The translations under genes were made by a program, and so were the position numbers. A DNA stretch of 64,000 nt. Source: Rickettsiella endosymbiont of Miltochrista miniata. GTDB lineage: Bacteria > Pseudomonadota > Gammaproteobacteria > Diplorickettsiales > Diplorickettsiaceae. The stretch spans positions 1,023,402-1,087,401 of the forward strand of contig NZ_OZ035017.1 of the NCBI RefSeq assembly GCF_964031245.1, written 5' to 3'. Positions 17,956 through 27,012 of the stretch are shown here, piece after piece. Within the stretch, counting starts at the first letter, position 1. Every line of letters begins with the position of its first letter. The notes below the pieces were generated by a model. The model did not search any database and was not told where the DNA came from. It saw nothing but the letters and a program-made list of their open reading frames with translations.

Positions 17956-18846
17956 TTATATTGCGCTCCCCACCAGACTCGCCCATTCTTGTTGATGACG
18001 AATATCGATTATTTTAAATCCTGCGGCACTATAAGCTTGCTGCACCGCATCAATTTGTTCATTTAAAATCCCTGCTAATACACAATAGCCTGTTGGTTTA
18101 ACTAAGGATCTAAAATAAGTGGCTAAATCAATCAATGGTTGCGCCAAAATATTAGCCAGCACAATATCAACCGGTTCTTGCAACTGAAAATCTGTTGGAA
18201 AAAAAATCTTTAGTTGTTCTGTCGATATGTCATTTTGTTCGGCATTCATTCTGGTTGCAGCTAATGCTTGTGGATCATGATCCACTGCCATAAGCTGTTT
18301 TGCGCCACATTTTATTGCAGCTATTGCCAAAATACCGGAGCCGCAACCATAATCAATGACGGTTTTTTCTTGCAGTGGATGGGTATCTAACCATTCTAAA
18401 CATAAGGCCGTACTAGGATGTGTACCGGTACCAAACGCTAACCCTGGATCTAAACGTATATTCACAGCGGTTTTCACCGGCGGCTCATAAGTGCTAGGAC
18501 AAATCCACAGCTTTTTTCCAAAGCGCATCGGTTTAAAATCTTGCAACCATTGTCGTTCCCAAGCTTGATTGGCTAATATTTCGCTATGACTGGCGAAAAT
18601 AATTTTTTCATCAAATGCTTGATGTAAAGCATCCATCAACGTAGACAACGAAGTATGTTCGTGAAATACAGCACTGATTTTAACCTGCTCCCAAAGCGGA
18701 GTGCTATTTAGCGGAGGCTCATATAAACTTTGTTCATCTATTGCTTGCCAGGTAATCGATAAAGCGGAGGCGTTTTCTAAAAAATCACTTACCGCTTCGG
18801 TATACTCGCGCAATGTATTCAGATGTAATTGCAAACAAGCAGTCAT
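17956..18846 (-). CDS. prmA: Ribosomal protein L11 methyltransferase
   Basis: Trimethylates lysines and the N-terminus of ribosomal protein L11 using SAM. 296 residues. The SAM site is DYGCGSGILAIAA, preceded by the family hallmark FGTGTHPSTALCL; the catalytic-domain NILAQPLIDLA (NPPF-like loop position) is present, with the L11-binding N-terminal domain before it. Four bases separate it from accC, as in many gammaproteobacteria where accC and prmA are neighbours. Confidence 0.94.
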   Translation of the reverse strand: MTACLQLHLNTLREYTEAVSDFLENASALSITWQAIDEQSLYEPPLNSTPLWEQVKISAVFHEHTSLSTLMDALHQAFDEKIIFASHSEILANQAWERQWLQDFKPMRFGKKLWICPSTYEPPVKTAVNIRLDPGLAFGTGTHPSTALCLEWLDTHPLQEKTVIDYGCGSGILAIAAIKCGAKQLMAVDHDPQALAATRMNAEQNDISTEQLKIFFPTDFQLQEPVDIVLANILAQPLIDLATYFRSLVKPTGYCVLAGILNEQIDAVQQAYSAAGFKIIDIRHQQEWASLVGSAI

Positions 18847-18850
18847 AGCA

Positions 18851-20191
18851 TTACAACGCTAAACGTTGCTCAAGATAATGAATATTCGTTCCACCTTTAA
18901 TAAAATTGGCATCACGTACTAAGGCTTGATGCATCGCAATATTCGTCTGTATACCTTCGATCACAATTTCATCTAAGGCATTGCGTAATCGCGCGAGTGC
19001 AATTTCGCGTGTCTCACCATAAGCAATTAATTTACCTATCAAGGAATCATAATAAGGAGGAACACAATATCCGGTATATATCGGCGTATCGACACGGATC
19101 CCCGGCCCCCCCGGAGCGTGATATAAGGTAATCGTTCCGGGAGATGGCATAAACGTTTTCGGATCTTCGGCATTGATACGACACTCAATGGCATGACCCC
19201 GTATTTTTATTTGCTTTTGCTTATAATTTAATTTTTCACCGGATGCGATATGCAACTGCTCGACCACTAAATCAACGCCGGTAATCATTTCAGTAATGGG
19301 ATGTTCGACTTGGATACGTGTATTCATTTCGATGAAATAAAAATGTCCATCTTCATATAGAAACTCAAATGTACCTGCACCACGATAATTCATATCACGA
19401 CAAGCTTTTACACATAATTCACCCATGTGATGACGTTGTTTTTCAGTAATTCCAACTGCAGGTGCTTCTTCAATCACTTTTTGATGACGGCGTTGCATAG
19501 AACAATCACGTTCACCTAAGTGAATAGCATGACCTTGTCCATCACCTAACACTTGGATTTCGATATGTCTGGGATTGGTTAAAAATTTTTCCAGATAAAC
19601 ACTCGCATTTTTAAAATTAGCTTGTGCTTCGGCACGTGTAATCGCAATCGCATTTAACAACGCTGCTTCACTATGCACTACGCGTATCCCTCGCCCACCA
19701 CCACCACCGGCCGCTTTAATCAAAACTGGATAACCAATTTTTTGCGCAATTTTTAGATTTTTTTTATCATCATTATCTAATTCACCTTCAGAACCCGGCA
19801 CGCAAGGAATTTTAGCTTTACGCATCGCAGCAATTGCCGATACTTTATCGCCCATCAGGCGTATGGTCTCAGGTTCAGGTCCGATAAAAACAAAACCACT
19901 TTGTTGTACACGCTCAGCAAAATCTGCATTTTCAGAAAGAAAACCATAGCCTGGATGTATGCCCATCGCATCAGTAATTTCAGCGGCGCTAATAATAGCG
20001 GGAATATTTAAATAACTAGCCGTTGCAGGGGGAGGACCAATGCATACCGTTTCATCGGCTAATTTCACATGCTTTAAATTAACGTCGGCAGTAGAATGCA
20101 AGGCAACCGTTTGTATGCCTAATTCTTTACAGGCACGTAAAATACGTAAAGCAATTTCGCCACGATTTGCAATAACGACTTTATTTAGCAT
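18851..20191 (-). CDS. accC: Biotin carboxylase subunit of acetyl-CoA carboxylase
   Basis: Carboxylates the biotin on AccB with bicarbonate and ATP, the first step of fatty acid synthesis. 446 residues. N-terminal [20 protein letters not shown]-grasp glycine-rich loop [32 protein letters not shown] and [14 protein letters not shown] at the active site. Usually accB lies directly upstream; here the two are 234 bp apart with a family A repeat in between. Confidence 0.96.
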   Translation of the reverse strand: MLNKVVIANRGEIALRILRACKELGIQTVALHSTADVNLKHVKLADETVCIGPPPATASYLNIPAIISAAEITDAMGIHPGYGFLSENADFAERVQQSGFVFIGPEPETIRLMGDKVSAIAAMRKAKIPCVPGSEGELDNDDKKNLKIAQKIGYPVLIKAAGGGGGRGIRVVHSEAALLNAIAITRAEAQANFKNASVYLEKFLTNPRHIEIQVLGDGQGHAIHLGERDCSMQRRHQKVIEEAPAVGITEKQRHHMGELCVKACRDMNYRGAGTFEFLYEDGHFYFIEMNTRIQVEHPITEMITGVDLVVEQLHIASGEKLNYKQKQIKIRGHAIECRINAEDPKTFMPSPGTITLYHAPGGPGIRVDTPIYTGYCVPPYYDSLIGKLIAYGETREIALARLRNALDEIVIEGIQTNIAMHQALVRDANFIKGGTNIHYLEQRLAL

Positions 20192-20237
20192 TATTTTTAC
20201 CTATCAATTTTTCTAGCTCTACATCAAGCGGGTAAAA

Positions 20238-20415
20238 CATTAATCGTCATTGCGAGCGCGTAAAATGTTAATCGTCATTGCGAGCACCGCAGGTGCGTGG
20301 CAATCCAACTGGATGGCCACGCTCACTTCGTGAGCTCGCCATGACGGATAGTTGGTTTTTGTCATTGCGAGCACCGAAGGTGCGTGGCAATCTACCCATT
20401 CGCTCACCATGACGT
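20238..20415. repeat. Dispersed repeat family A inside the accB-accC operon
   Basis: Several units: CGTCATTGCGAGCGCGTAAA, CGTCATTGCGAGCACCGCAGG, the core GTGGCAATCCAACTGGATGGCCACG (hairpin), GCTCGCCATGACGG and another TCATTGCGAGCACCGAAGGTGCGTGGCAATC ... CACCATGACG. It occupies most of the accB-accC gap. Confidence 0.85.
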
Positions 20416-20425
20416 GTTTTTTATA

Positions 20426-20854
20426 CTATTCAATGATGAATAAGGGTTGATTGTATTCTACCGGCATACCATTTTCTACCAATCTCGCTTTAATCACGCC
20501 TGCTTTATCTGCTTCAATCTGATTCATCATTTTCATGGCTTCAACGATGCACAATACTTCACCTAATTTAACGATCTGTCCTAAGTTTACAAAAGGAGCA
20601 GCATCTGGATTAGGCGCCAAGTAAACGGTACCCACCATCGGAGAACGCACCTTATGACCGCTTACTTCAGCTTCTGCAGAAATCGATTGAGGTGGCATAA
20701 TCCCACTCGAAGGACTAGGCTGTAAGAGTGTTGTTCGAGCAGGTGAAGACTCACGCTTAATGCGTATCGATTGGTCCCCTTCAGAAAATTCAATTTCAGT
20801 CAAACCATGCTCATTTAGGAGTTTAATAAGCTGATTAATTTTTTCCGAATCCAT
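20426..20854 (-). CDS. accB: Biotin carboxyl carrier protein
   Basis: Carries the biotin moved between biotin carboxylase and carboxyltransferase. 142 residues from ATG 20854 (AGAGG upstream; the protein then opens [18 protein letters not shown], matching E. coli MDIRKIKKLI). The in-frame ATG at 20902 would add 16 unlikely residues. Domain order is normal: N-terminal helix, Pro/Ser linker, biotinyl domain with the modified lysine in [15 protein letters not shown]. Divergent from recG across 124 bp that must hold both promoters. Confidence 0.94.
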   Translation of the reverse strand: MDSEKINQLIKLLNEHGLTEIEFSEGDQSIRIKRESSPARTTLLQPSPSSGIMPPQSISAEAEVSGHKVRSPMVGTVYLAPNPDAAPFVNLGQIVKLGEVLCIVEAMKMMNQIEADKAGVIKARLVENGMPVEYNQPLFIIE

Positions 20855-20978
20855 AAAAAACGGCCTCTTTTTCAAACAACAATATGCTGCATATTGGAGC
20901 ATATCCTAGCTAACTTTGCTAGTCTTTATATACTTATGTTTGCTAAGCTGAGACTGCTGTAGTATTGAGAATCGCATT

Positions 20979-23138
20979 ATGCAAAACCTAGGTTTGAAAA
21001 ACCCGAATGGCGCTCACAAGTTGACCTTGTCAGAGATTAGTTGTACACAATTGCTTGGCGTTGGTCCAAAAATTAGTAATTATCTCAGCAAATGTGGAAT
21101 ACTTAGCTTACAAGATCTGCTGCTACATTTACCCTTACGTTATGAAAATAGAACGCAACTCACCGCAATCAAAGATGCTCGCTGTGGAACTCCTGCACTG
21201 ATTTCAGGCGTTATACATCACGATTTACATGCGGTTAAAAGCAAAAAAAGCTTTTCTTGCAAACTCAGCGACGAAACCGGTAGTATCAAGCTACGATTTT
21301 TTCATTTCAAACCTAAACAATTTCATCAATTTAAAGAAGGACTGCGTCTACTTTGCTTTGGTGAAGTTCGTGCCAAAAAAAATAGATTTTTTGAATGTGA
21401 AATGCTCCATCCAGATTATGAATTCTTGCGCAATAATAATCCGCTTATTTTACCCCGTTATCTAACTGGTATTTATCCCAGCACACCCGGCATGTCACAA
21501 CGACTGTGGCATAAACTGATCGCCCAAGTATTTCATTTATTATTCACGCATGCTGAAACTAAACTCATTAAAAAACAACAACATTATTTTCCCGAATATT
21601 TACCTGAAGATTTATTAAAACGGATAAAATTTCCTTCGCTTTTGGAAGCTTTATATTACATCCATCGCCCTCCTGCTGATGCCCCCTTAGAAGAGTTAGC
21701 CAGTGGCCGACATATCACTCAACAACGTTTAGCTTTAGAGGAATTACTGGCCCATTCGCTCAGCGTACAACAAATGAAAAGAAAACGTGCGACGGAAACA
21801 GCACCCCGTTTAAAATCCGATCCTGCTTTGATTAAACGTTTTCTAACCGCCTTACCCTTTCAATTAACCCAAGCACAAAAACGCGTTATCAAAGAAATTA
21901 ATCAGGATATGCAAGTCACCATTCCCATGCAGCGCTTATTACAGGGAGATGTCGGTTCCGGTAAAACCGTAGTCGCCGCCTTTGCGGCATTACTTGCCAT
22001 TGCTAATCATTACCAAGTCGCCTTGATGGCTCCCACCGAGCTGTTAAGTGAACAACATTATCAGCACTTTTATCGCTGGTTAGCACCCTTAGGCTTTCAT
22101 GTGGTTTGTTTAAACGCCGGCTTACAAAGCAAAGCTAAGAATCAAACGCTGGCTGAAATAAAAAGCGGTAAAGCGCATATTGCTATCGGCACTCACGCTC
22201 TTTTTCAAGAAGGTGTGCAGTTTGCCAACTTAGGTTTCATCATCGTCGATGAACAACATCGGTTTGGCGTGCAACAACGTTTAGCATTATGGAAAAAAGG
22301 TCAGCAAGAAAAATTACAAGCTCATCAACTTTTTATGACCGCCACACCGATTCCGCGAACCTTAGCGATGACAAGTTTTACCGATCTAGATATTTCTTTT
22401 CTGGATGAATTACCACCCGGTCGTCTACCCGTACAAACGATAGTTCTTTCTGATCATCGCCGTTCACAAGTCATAGAAAGAGTACGAGCCACGTGTACAC
22501 AACAAAAACAAGTCTATTGGGTATGCCCACTCATAGAAGAATCGGATTTACAACATTATCAAGCCGCTGAAACGACCTTCAAAACCTTAAAGGCTGATTT
22601 AACTGATCTACGCTTAGGATTGATACATGGAAGACTACCTAGCGCAGAAAAAGAACGTATTATGCGTGATTTTAAAAATGGTGAGATAGACTTATTAGTA
22701 GCTACTTCAGTCATCGAAGTCGGCGTTGATGTCAGTAGCGCTAATTTAATTGTAATAGAAAATGCCGAACGCTTAGGCTTAGCACAACTTCATCAATTGC
22801 GCGGCCGTGTAGGCCGAAGTGAAACCAAAGGTTTTTGTATTTTACTGTATCAAACGTTATCGCCATTAGCCAAAGAACGTTTAGGTATTATGCGCAATAG
22901 CAATGATGGCTTTATGATTGCGCAACGCGATTTAGAATTACGCGGTCCTGGTGAAATTTGGGGTTTGCGCCAAACCGGCTGGAAACAACTGCGTATTGCC
23001 GATCTAAAACGCGATCATGATTTAATTCCGCATGTCCTTAATCTTAGCAGCACGCTGCACACCGAATATCCCTATTTAATCGAGCCCATCATTCAACGTT
23101 GGGCAGAAAACAACGATGGCAGCTATAGCAAGGTTTAA
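20979..23138 (+). CDS. recG: ATP-dependent DNA helicase RecG
   Basis: Reverses stalled replication forks and branch-migrates Holliday junctions. 719 residues. N-terminal wedge/OB domain (LLLHLPLRYENRTQ), Walker A GDVGSGKTVVAA, DEQH box in IIVDEQHRFGVQQR, motif III TATPIPRTLA, and helicase C-terminal motifs ATSVIEVGVDV and HQLRGRVGRSE. Slightly longer than E. coli RecG (693). Convergent with the next gene; only 30 bp separate the stop codons, with no clear terminator. Confidence 0.95.
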   Translation: MQNLGLKNPNGAHKLTLSEISCTQLLGVGPKISNYLSKCGILSLQDLLLHLPLRYENRTQLTAIKDARCGTPALISGVIHHDLHAVKSKKSFSCKLSDETGSIKLRFFHFKPKQFHQFKEGLRLLCFGEVRAKKNRFFECEMLHPDYEFLRNNNPLILPRYLTGIYPSTPGMSQRLWHKLIAQVFHLLFTHAETKLIKKQQHYFPEYLPEDLLKRIKFPSLLEALYYIHRPPADAPLEELASGRHITQQRLALEELLAHSLSVQQMKRKRATETAPRLKSDPALIKRFLTALPFQLTQAQKRVIKEINQDMQVTIPMQRLLQGDVGSGKTVVAAFAALLAIANHYQVALMAPTELLSEQHYQHFYRWLAPLGFHVVCLNAGLQSKAKNQTLAEIKSGKAHIAIGTHALFQEGVQFANLGFIIVDEQHRFGVQQRLALWKKGQQEKLQAHQLFMTATPIPRTLAMTSFTDLDISFLDELPPGRLPVQTIVLSDHRRSQVIERVRATCTQQKQVYWVCPLIEESDLQHYQAAETTFKTLKADLTDLRLGLIHGRLPSAEKERIMRDFKNGEIDLLVATSVIEVGVDVSSANLIVIENAERLGLAQLHQLRGRVGRSETKGFCILLYQTLSPLAKERLGIMRNSNDGFMIAQRDLELRGPGEIWGLRQTGWKQLRIADLKRDHDLIPHVLNLSSTLHTEYPYLIEPIIQRWAENNDGSYSKV

Positions 23139-23168
23139 ATGAGCCTACTGCTTTTGCTAACTGTTTTA

Positions 23169-24038
23169 TCACTGACACCTATGAGAATAAGCAGGTGGAA
23201 GATTAGCATTCATTGCACTGTTGCTAGCAACGGAATGAGGAGGATGATGATGAAAAAAATGCGGCGAATGCTGGGGCAAAACCAATGCAGGAATATCCAT
23301 AGATGGCGTTACTATCCTGGTGGATGGTGCCGCTATATTCTTAATTGCTTGTTGATAATTAGGAAGTTCTGAATACAATACTGGCGCAGTAGGATATGTC
23401 GTGTAATTTTCCTTCACCTCATCGTAAAGTGGCGGTTGAAAGAAGGAGTTCTTTAATGCATTTTCTAACACCGGCAACTCTTCAGTATTTTTTTCTCTAA
23501 AACAAAATGAGAAAATTCCTATCCCCAGCTTCAGACAACCTATCACCGCAGTTATAATTCCACAAACCGCAGCAGCCATTGTCGGAATGCTAAGTAAAGC
23601 TATCCAACTGGCAACAGCTGGAAACAAACCCATAAGAACAACCATCAACGCCAAACCACCGACACCACCCCCTACAATAAGCAATAAGCCCAAAAAAATT
23701 TCCTTAAGCGATGCCTTTATATCAGATTTTATATCAGATTTTATTTCATTATTTTTATCTTTTTTTTCAGCACATCGCAGATATTCGCTCAGCATTTTGA
23801 CTGATGCAACAGTTGCTTTACCAAGTTGTATTTGTTCGAAAATAGCAGTGACTAATTCACCATCGCAATTTTTCGGCAAACTAGTCAGCCCATGGCGTGC
23901 ACATAAATCATTTAGAACGACTTGATGATCAAACACTTTGACATTCATATAATGTATGCATTCTGATGGGGTTATGTACAGTCCTTGCAAACCCATTAAA
24001 AAATATGCAAATTGGCTTTTTATCCGATAAGTCTTCAT
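23169..24038 (-). CDS. Hypothetical membrane protein with PPxY/LPxY motifs (paralogue cluster member 1)
   Basis: 289 residues, AAGGAGA ribosome site before ATG 24038. The N-terminal ~35 residues (YRIKSQFAYFLMGLQG, then ITPSE and MNVKV) match the gene at 24211. A polar region ends in a duplicated SDIK, two hydrophobic blocks (~113-139 and 144-180) follow, and the tail is Pro/His-rich. That tail contains PPLY (202-205), LPNY (225-228) and PPAY (281-284), the form recognised by WW domains of eukaryotic NEDD4-type ubiquitin ligases. No signal peptide or known enzyme domain. Effector role is inference from this architecture and the Dot/Icm context. Confidence 0.75.
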   Translation of the reverse strand: MKTYRIKSQFAYFLMGLQGLYITPSECIHYMNVKVFDHQVVLNDLCARHGLTSLPKNCDGELVTAIFEQIQLGKATVASVKMLSEYLRCAEKKDKNNEIKSDIKSDIKASLKEIFLGLLLIVGGGVGGLALMVVLMGLFPAVASWIALLSIPTMAAAVCGIITAVIGCLKLGIGIFSFCFREKNTEELPVLENALKNSFFQPPLYDEVKENYTTYPTAPVLYSELPNYQQAIKNIAAPSTRIVTPSMDIPALVLPQHSPHFFHHHPPHSVASNSAMNANLPPAYSHRCQ

Positions 24039-24088
24039 ACTTTTCTCCTTGCAAATGAATGGCAGTATCCATTCTTCAATTAAGTACT

Positions 24089-24208
24089 AGATTGCCGCGC
24101 GCTTCGCGCTCGCAATGACGAGGGTTGTGGCTACACCACTCGCAATGACGAGGGTTGTGTGCTACACCACTCGCAATGACGTCAATATTCTGCGCGCTCG
24201 CAATGACG
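24089..24208. repeat. Dispersed repeat family A, inverse orientation, with four GCAATGACG units
   Basis: GATTGCCGCGCGCTTCGCGC, then four CTCGCAATGACG ends about 30 bp apart with GGGTTGTG(T)GCTACACCA between them. Separates two paralogous genes. Confidence 0.85.
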
Positions 24209-24210
24209 AT

Positions 24211-24930
24211 TTAAACAGAATAACATCTTTCTGGTCTTGGATCAGTATTGTCCGTATCATACTCACGCTCGTTGTTTAATGACGAAGAATAAAAAAAATT
24301 GGGCCTATTTAAAGATGTAGTCACAGACAATGTGGGCGTTTCCACGCTCGTCGCATCTTCCAACAATACATCCTCATAGGAAGGAAGTCTGGATGCAGAA
24401 GATCCCAGATAATAAGGGTTTATTTGCCTAGGAAAAGAAAGTGATTTAAGGAAACTTATTTTTTTGATGAGTTTATTTTCTAATGAGCCTAAGGCTCGCT
24501 CATGTTGACTAGATGACCAAACTGAGAATACCCAAAAACCTAAACCATACAGATCAGCCATTAAACTACTGTACATTAATGTCCTGTTATCAGGAAAAAA
24601 TAATAAGCTAAGATGTAAAACGATAAAAAGACCTGCCATCAAACCCGGCGTCACTCTATAATACGTACGATCAATATCTATTTGTTTTAACAACAACAAA
24701 TACTTTTTAAAAATCCTTCCAATATGCATCAGCTCTTCATGATCGACATAATCTTTTTCTAATTCCTTAAATAACTGCTCAATGATGTAATGCGGATGGT
24801 AGCCCTGAACCTGGCTAATCTCCACGTTGACAAAACCTACTGATTCCCTAGTTATTCTGAAACCTGGTAAACCTCTTAAAAAAGAGGCGAATTCTAATTG
24901 AATGCGGTAATTATTTTCATTGTTTGGCAT
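24211..24930 (-). CDS. Hypothetical membrane protein with LPxY motif (paralogue cluster member 2)
   Basis: 239 residues from ATG 24930 (GAGGG upstream; the ATG at 24948 overlaps that site). N-terminal YRIQLEFASFLRGLPGFRIT and VNVEIS align with the gene at 23169. Two hydrophobic segments (~93-112 and 117-138) are followed by a polar tail with LPSYEDV at 182-188 and a Ser/Thr-rich end finishing CYSV. No recognised domain. Its leader and first residues (MPNNENN) also match those of the gene at 25021, so the three are probably products of local duplication. Confidence 0.72.
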   Translation of the reverse strand: MPNNENNYRIQLEFASFLRGLPGFRITRESVGFVNVEISQVQGYHPHYIIEQLFKELEKDYVDHEELMHIGRIFKKYLLLLKQIDIDRTYYRVTPGLMAGLFIVLHLSLLFFPDNRTLMYSSLMADLYGLGFWVFSVWSSSQHERALGSLENKLIKKISFLKSLSFPRQINPYYLGSSASRLPSYEDVLLEDATSVETPTLSVTTSLNRPNFFYSSSLNNEREYDTDNTDPRPERCYSV

Positions 24931-25020
24931 TTTTTTTCCCTCTAGCATTTCACCAAAAATGCAGCTTTATTATTTACTCACTTAACAGAAATTTATTTTT
25001 ATTTCTTTCAAGCATGCGTG

Positions 25021-25362
25021 CTAGAACGTGTAACGTCTGTAAGCTGAATTATTAGTATCATTGCAATCAGTTTCAGATATTTCAGATGATGAAGATGACG
25101 AAAAATAAAACTTTACTATGCTAGCGTATGATGAACTCGGTGTGTGATAAGGTGTGCGGGGTAATGAACTTGCCGTATCATCAGAAAAAACACTCGAAAA
25201 TGATTGCGTTCGAGATCGCTGTAAACTATTTTTTTTCAGCGAATTTTTTTCTTCTTCTTTTAATCGGGCATGTAAATCTGGATCGGTAAGGGTTCTTGTT
25301 AGGCAAGCTCGACATTTGCTTTCGATAATCGTTGTTTCGGAATGGTTTTTATTGTTCGGCAT
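25021..25362 (-). CDS. Short Ser-rich hypothetical protein (paralogue cluster member 3, possibly internally deleted)
   Basis: 113 residues from ATG 25362 (start MPNNKNHSE; an in-frame ATG at 25398 is the alternative). Leader sequence and first codons resemble the gene at 24930. The Ser-rich tail (FYFSSSSSSEISETD ... YRRYTF) loosely resembles the tail of that protein (FFYSSSLNNEREYDTD ... RCYSV). The membrane segments and the YRI-FA-FL-GL region are missing, so it may be a shortened duplicate. No domain recognised; about 20% serine. Confidence 0.55.
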   Translation of the reverse strand: MPNNKNHSETTIIESKCRACLTRTLTDPDLHARLKEEEKNSLKKNSLQRSRTQSFSSVFSDDTASSLPRTPYHTPSSSYASIVKFYFSSSSSSEISETDCNDTNNSAYRRYTF

Positions 25363-25478
25363 TTTCTTCCCTAAAAATTTATCATTGTTAGTATGCAAGG
25401 GTTTTATTTTATACTTAAAATAAAACCTAATACACTTCTTTTTATTTTTTCAACAGGCTGCCATGACATTGATCTATT

Positions 25479-25554
25479 CGTCATGGCAGCGTAATGATCG
25501 TCATTGCGAGCGCGTAGCACTCCTCGTCATTGCGAGCGCGTAGCGCGCGGCAAT
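25479..25554. repeat. Dispersed repeat family A
   Basis: TCGTCATGGCAGCGTAATGA, CGTCATTGCGAGCGCGTAGCACTC and CGTCATTGCGAGCGCGTAGCGCGCGGCAATC, running up to the stop codon of lpd. Confidence 0.8.
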
Positions 25555-26967
25555 CTAGGATGTTTTCTTCTTCGGCATATACAAATCGGTAATCGTACCT
25601 TCAAAGATTTCACTCGCTAACATCACACTCTCGGACAGTGTTGGATGTGGATGTATCGTTAATGCTAGGTCTTCAGCTTCACAACCCATTTCTATTGCGA
25701 GTGCAATTTCAGCGATCAATTCGCCGGCATTAGGACCGACGATGCCCGCACCCAAAACACGCTGTGTTTTAGGATCAAATAATAATTTGGTCAGACCTTC
25801 ATCACGCCCTTGTCCCAAGGAACGGCCACTGGCTAACCAAGGAAAAACGGCTTTTTCATACGTAATATTTTTTTCTTTGGCAACAATTTCCGTTAAACCA
25901 ACCCAAGCAATTTCCGGATCCGTATAAGCCACGGAAGGAATACAACGCGGTTCGAAAAAGTGTTTCTTACCGGCAATTACTTCGGCTGCGACACGACCTT
26001 CAGCTACGGCTTTATGTGCCAACATAGGATTACCAATGACATCACCAATAGCAAAGATATGTGGGATATTGGTTCGGAGTTGTTTATCGACCGGAATAAA
26101 GCCTTGTTCAGTGACGTTGATACCTAAGGCTTCAGCACCGATCAATTTTCCATTCGGTTTACGCCCTACAGCAGATAAAATTCGATCGAATCGTTGTGGC
26201 TTTGTGTCTCCCTCACCTGCAAATGTAACCCATAGTCCATCTTTCTTAGCTTCGACTTTGGTTACTTTGGTTTTTAATAAGAATTTATAATGTTTTTGTA
26301 AACGCTTATAAAGTGGCATCACCATATCTTTATCAGCGCCATTGATGATCATATCGCCTGCTTCGACTACGGTAATATCGCTGCCCAGCGCGTGGTAAAC
26401 GGTGGCCATTTCCATCCCGATAATCCCACCACCTAAAACTAATAAACTACCTTTCACTTCGTTTAATTCGAGCGCACCGGTTGAATCAAAAATCCGCGGA
26501 TCATCCGGTAAAAAAGGCAAGCGTATCGGTTGTGAACCCACAGCAATGATCGCTTGCTCAAAAACAATTTTTTGTTTTCCTACGGTTAGCTCATTTTTAC
26601 CCGTAAATTTTCCTTCTCCAAAAACACATTCAACTTTACGTTGTTTGGCTAACAGGGATAAACCGCCGGTTAATTTTTTTACTACATTGTCTTTCCAAGT
26701 ACGCAATTGTTGGATATCAATTTTAGGTTTGCCAAAACTCACACCAAATTCCGCCATGGCGCTGGCATCCTCTATCACTTTAGCAGCATGTAATAACGCT
26801 TTAGAAGGGATACAACCAATATTTAAACACACTCCACCTAAGGTCGATTCTCTTTCCACTAAAATAACTTTTTTGCCTAAATCGGCAACACGAAACGCTG
26901 CACTATAACCCCCTGGCCCGCTACCTAACACGAGTACTTCGGTTTTTTTAATTTCTAATTCAGCCAT
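25555..26967 (-). CDS. lpdA: Dihydrolipoyl dehydrogenase (E3)
   Basis: FAD enzyme that reoxidises lipoyl groups of 2-oxo-acid dehydrogenase complexes with NAD+. 470 residues. FAD loop VLGSGPGGYSAAFRVADLG, redox-active disulfide GGVCLNIGCIPSKALLH, NAD loop VLGGGIIGMEMATVY, and C-terminal HPHPTLSE with the catalytic histidine. AGAGGAAA precedes ATG 26967. Third gene of the aceE-aceF-lpd operon. Confidence 0.96.
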   Translation of the reverse strand: MAELEIKKTEVLVLGSGPGGYSAAFRVADLGKKVILVERESTLGGVCLNIGCIPSKALLHAAKVIEDASAMAEFGVSFGKPKIDIQQLRTWKDNVVKKLTGGLSLLAKQRKVECVFGEGKFTGKNELTVGKQKIVFEQAIIAVGSQPIRLPFLPDDPRIFDSTGALELNEVKGSLLVLGGGIIGMEMATVYHALGSDITVVEAGDMIINGADKDMVMPLYKRLQKHYKFLLKTKVTKVEAKKDGLWVTFAGEGDTKPQRFDRILSAVGRKPNGKLIGAEALGINVTEQGFIPVDKQLRTNIPHIFAIGDVIGNPMLAHKAVAEGRVAAEVIAGKKHFFEPRCIPSVAYTDPEIAWVGLTEIVAKEKNITYEKAVFPWLASGRSLGQGRDEGLTKLLFDPKTQRVLGAGIVGPNAGELIAEIALAIEMGCEAEDLALTIHPHPTLSESVMLASEIFEGTITDLYMPKKKTS

Positions 26968-27012
26968 AGTTTCCTCTAAAATAATTTATATAAATAAACG
27001 GATCAGTCGAGC

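Noticed and set aside
23139..23372. 77-codon plus-strand frame immediately after recG
   Set aside because: Mostly antisense to the 289-residue PPxY protein gene; composition rich in Met/Arg/Trp and no homologue recognised.
26402..26908. 168-codon plus-strand frame
   Set aside because: Antisense shadow of lpdA.
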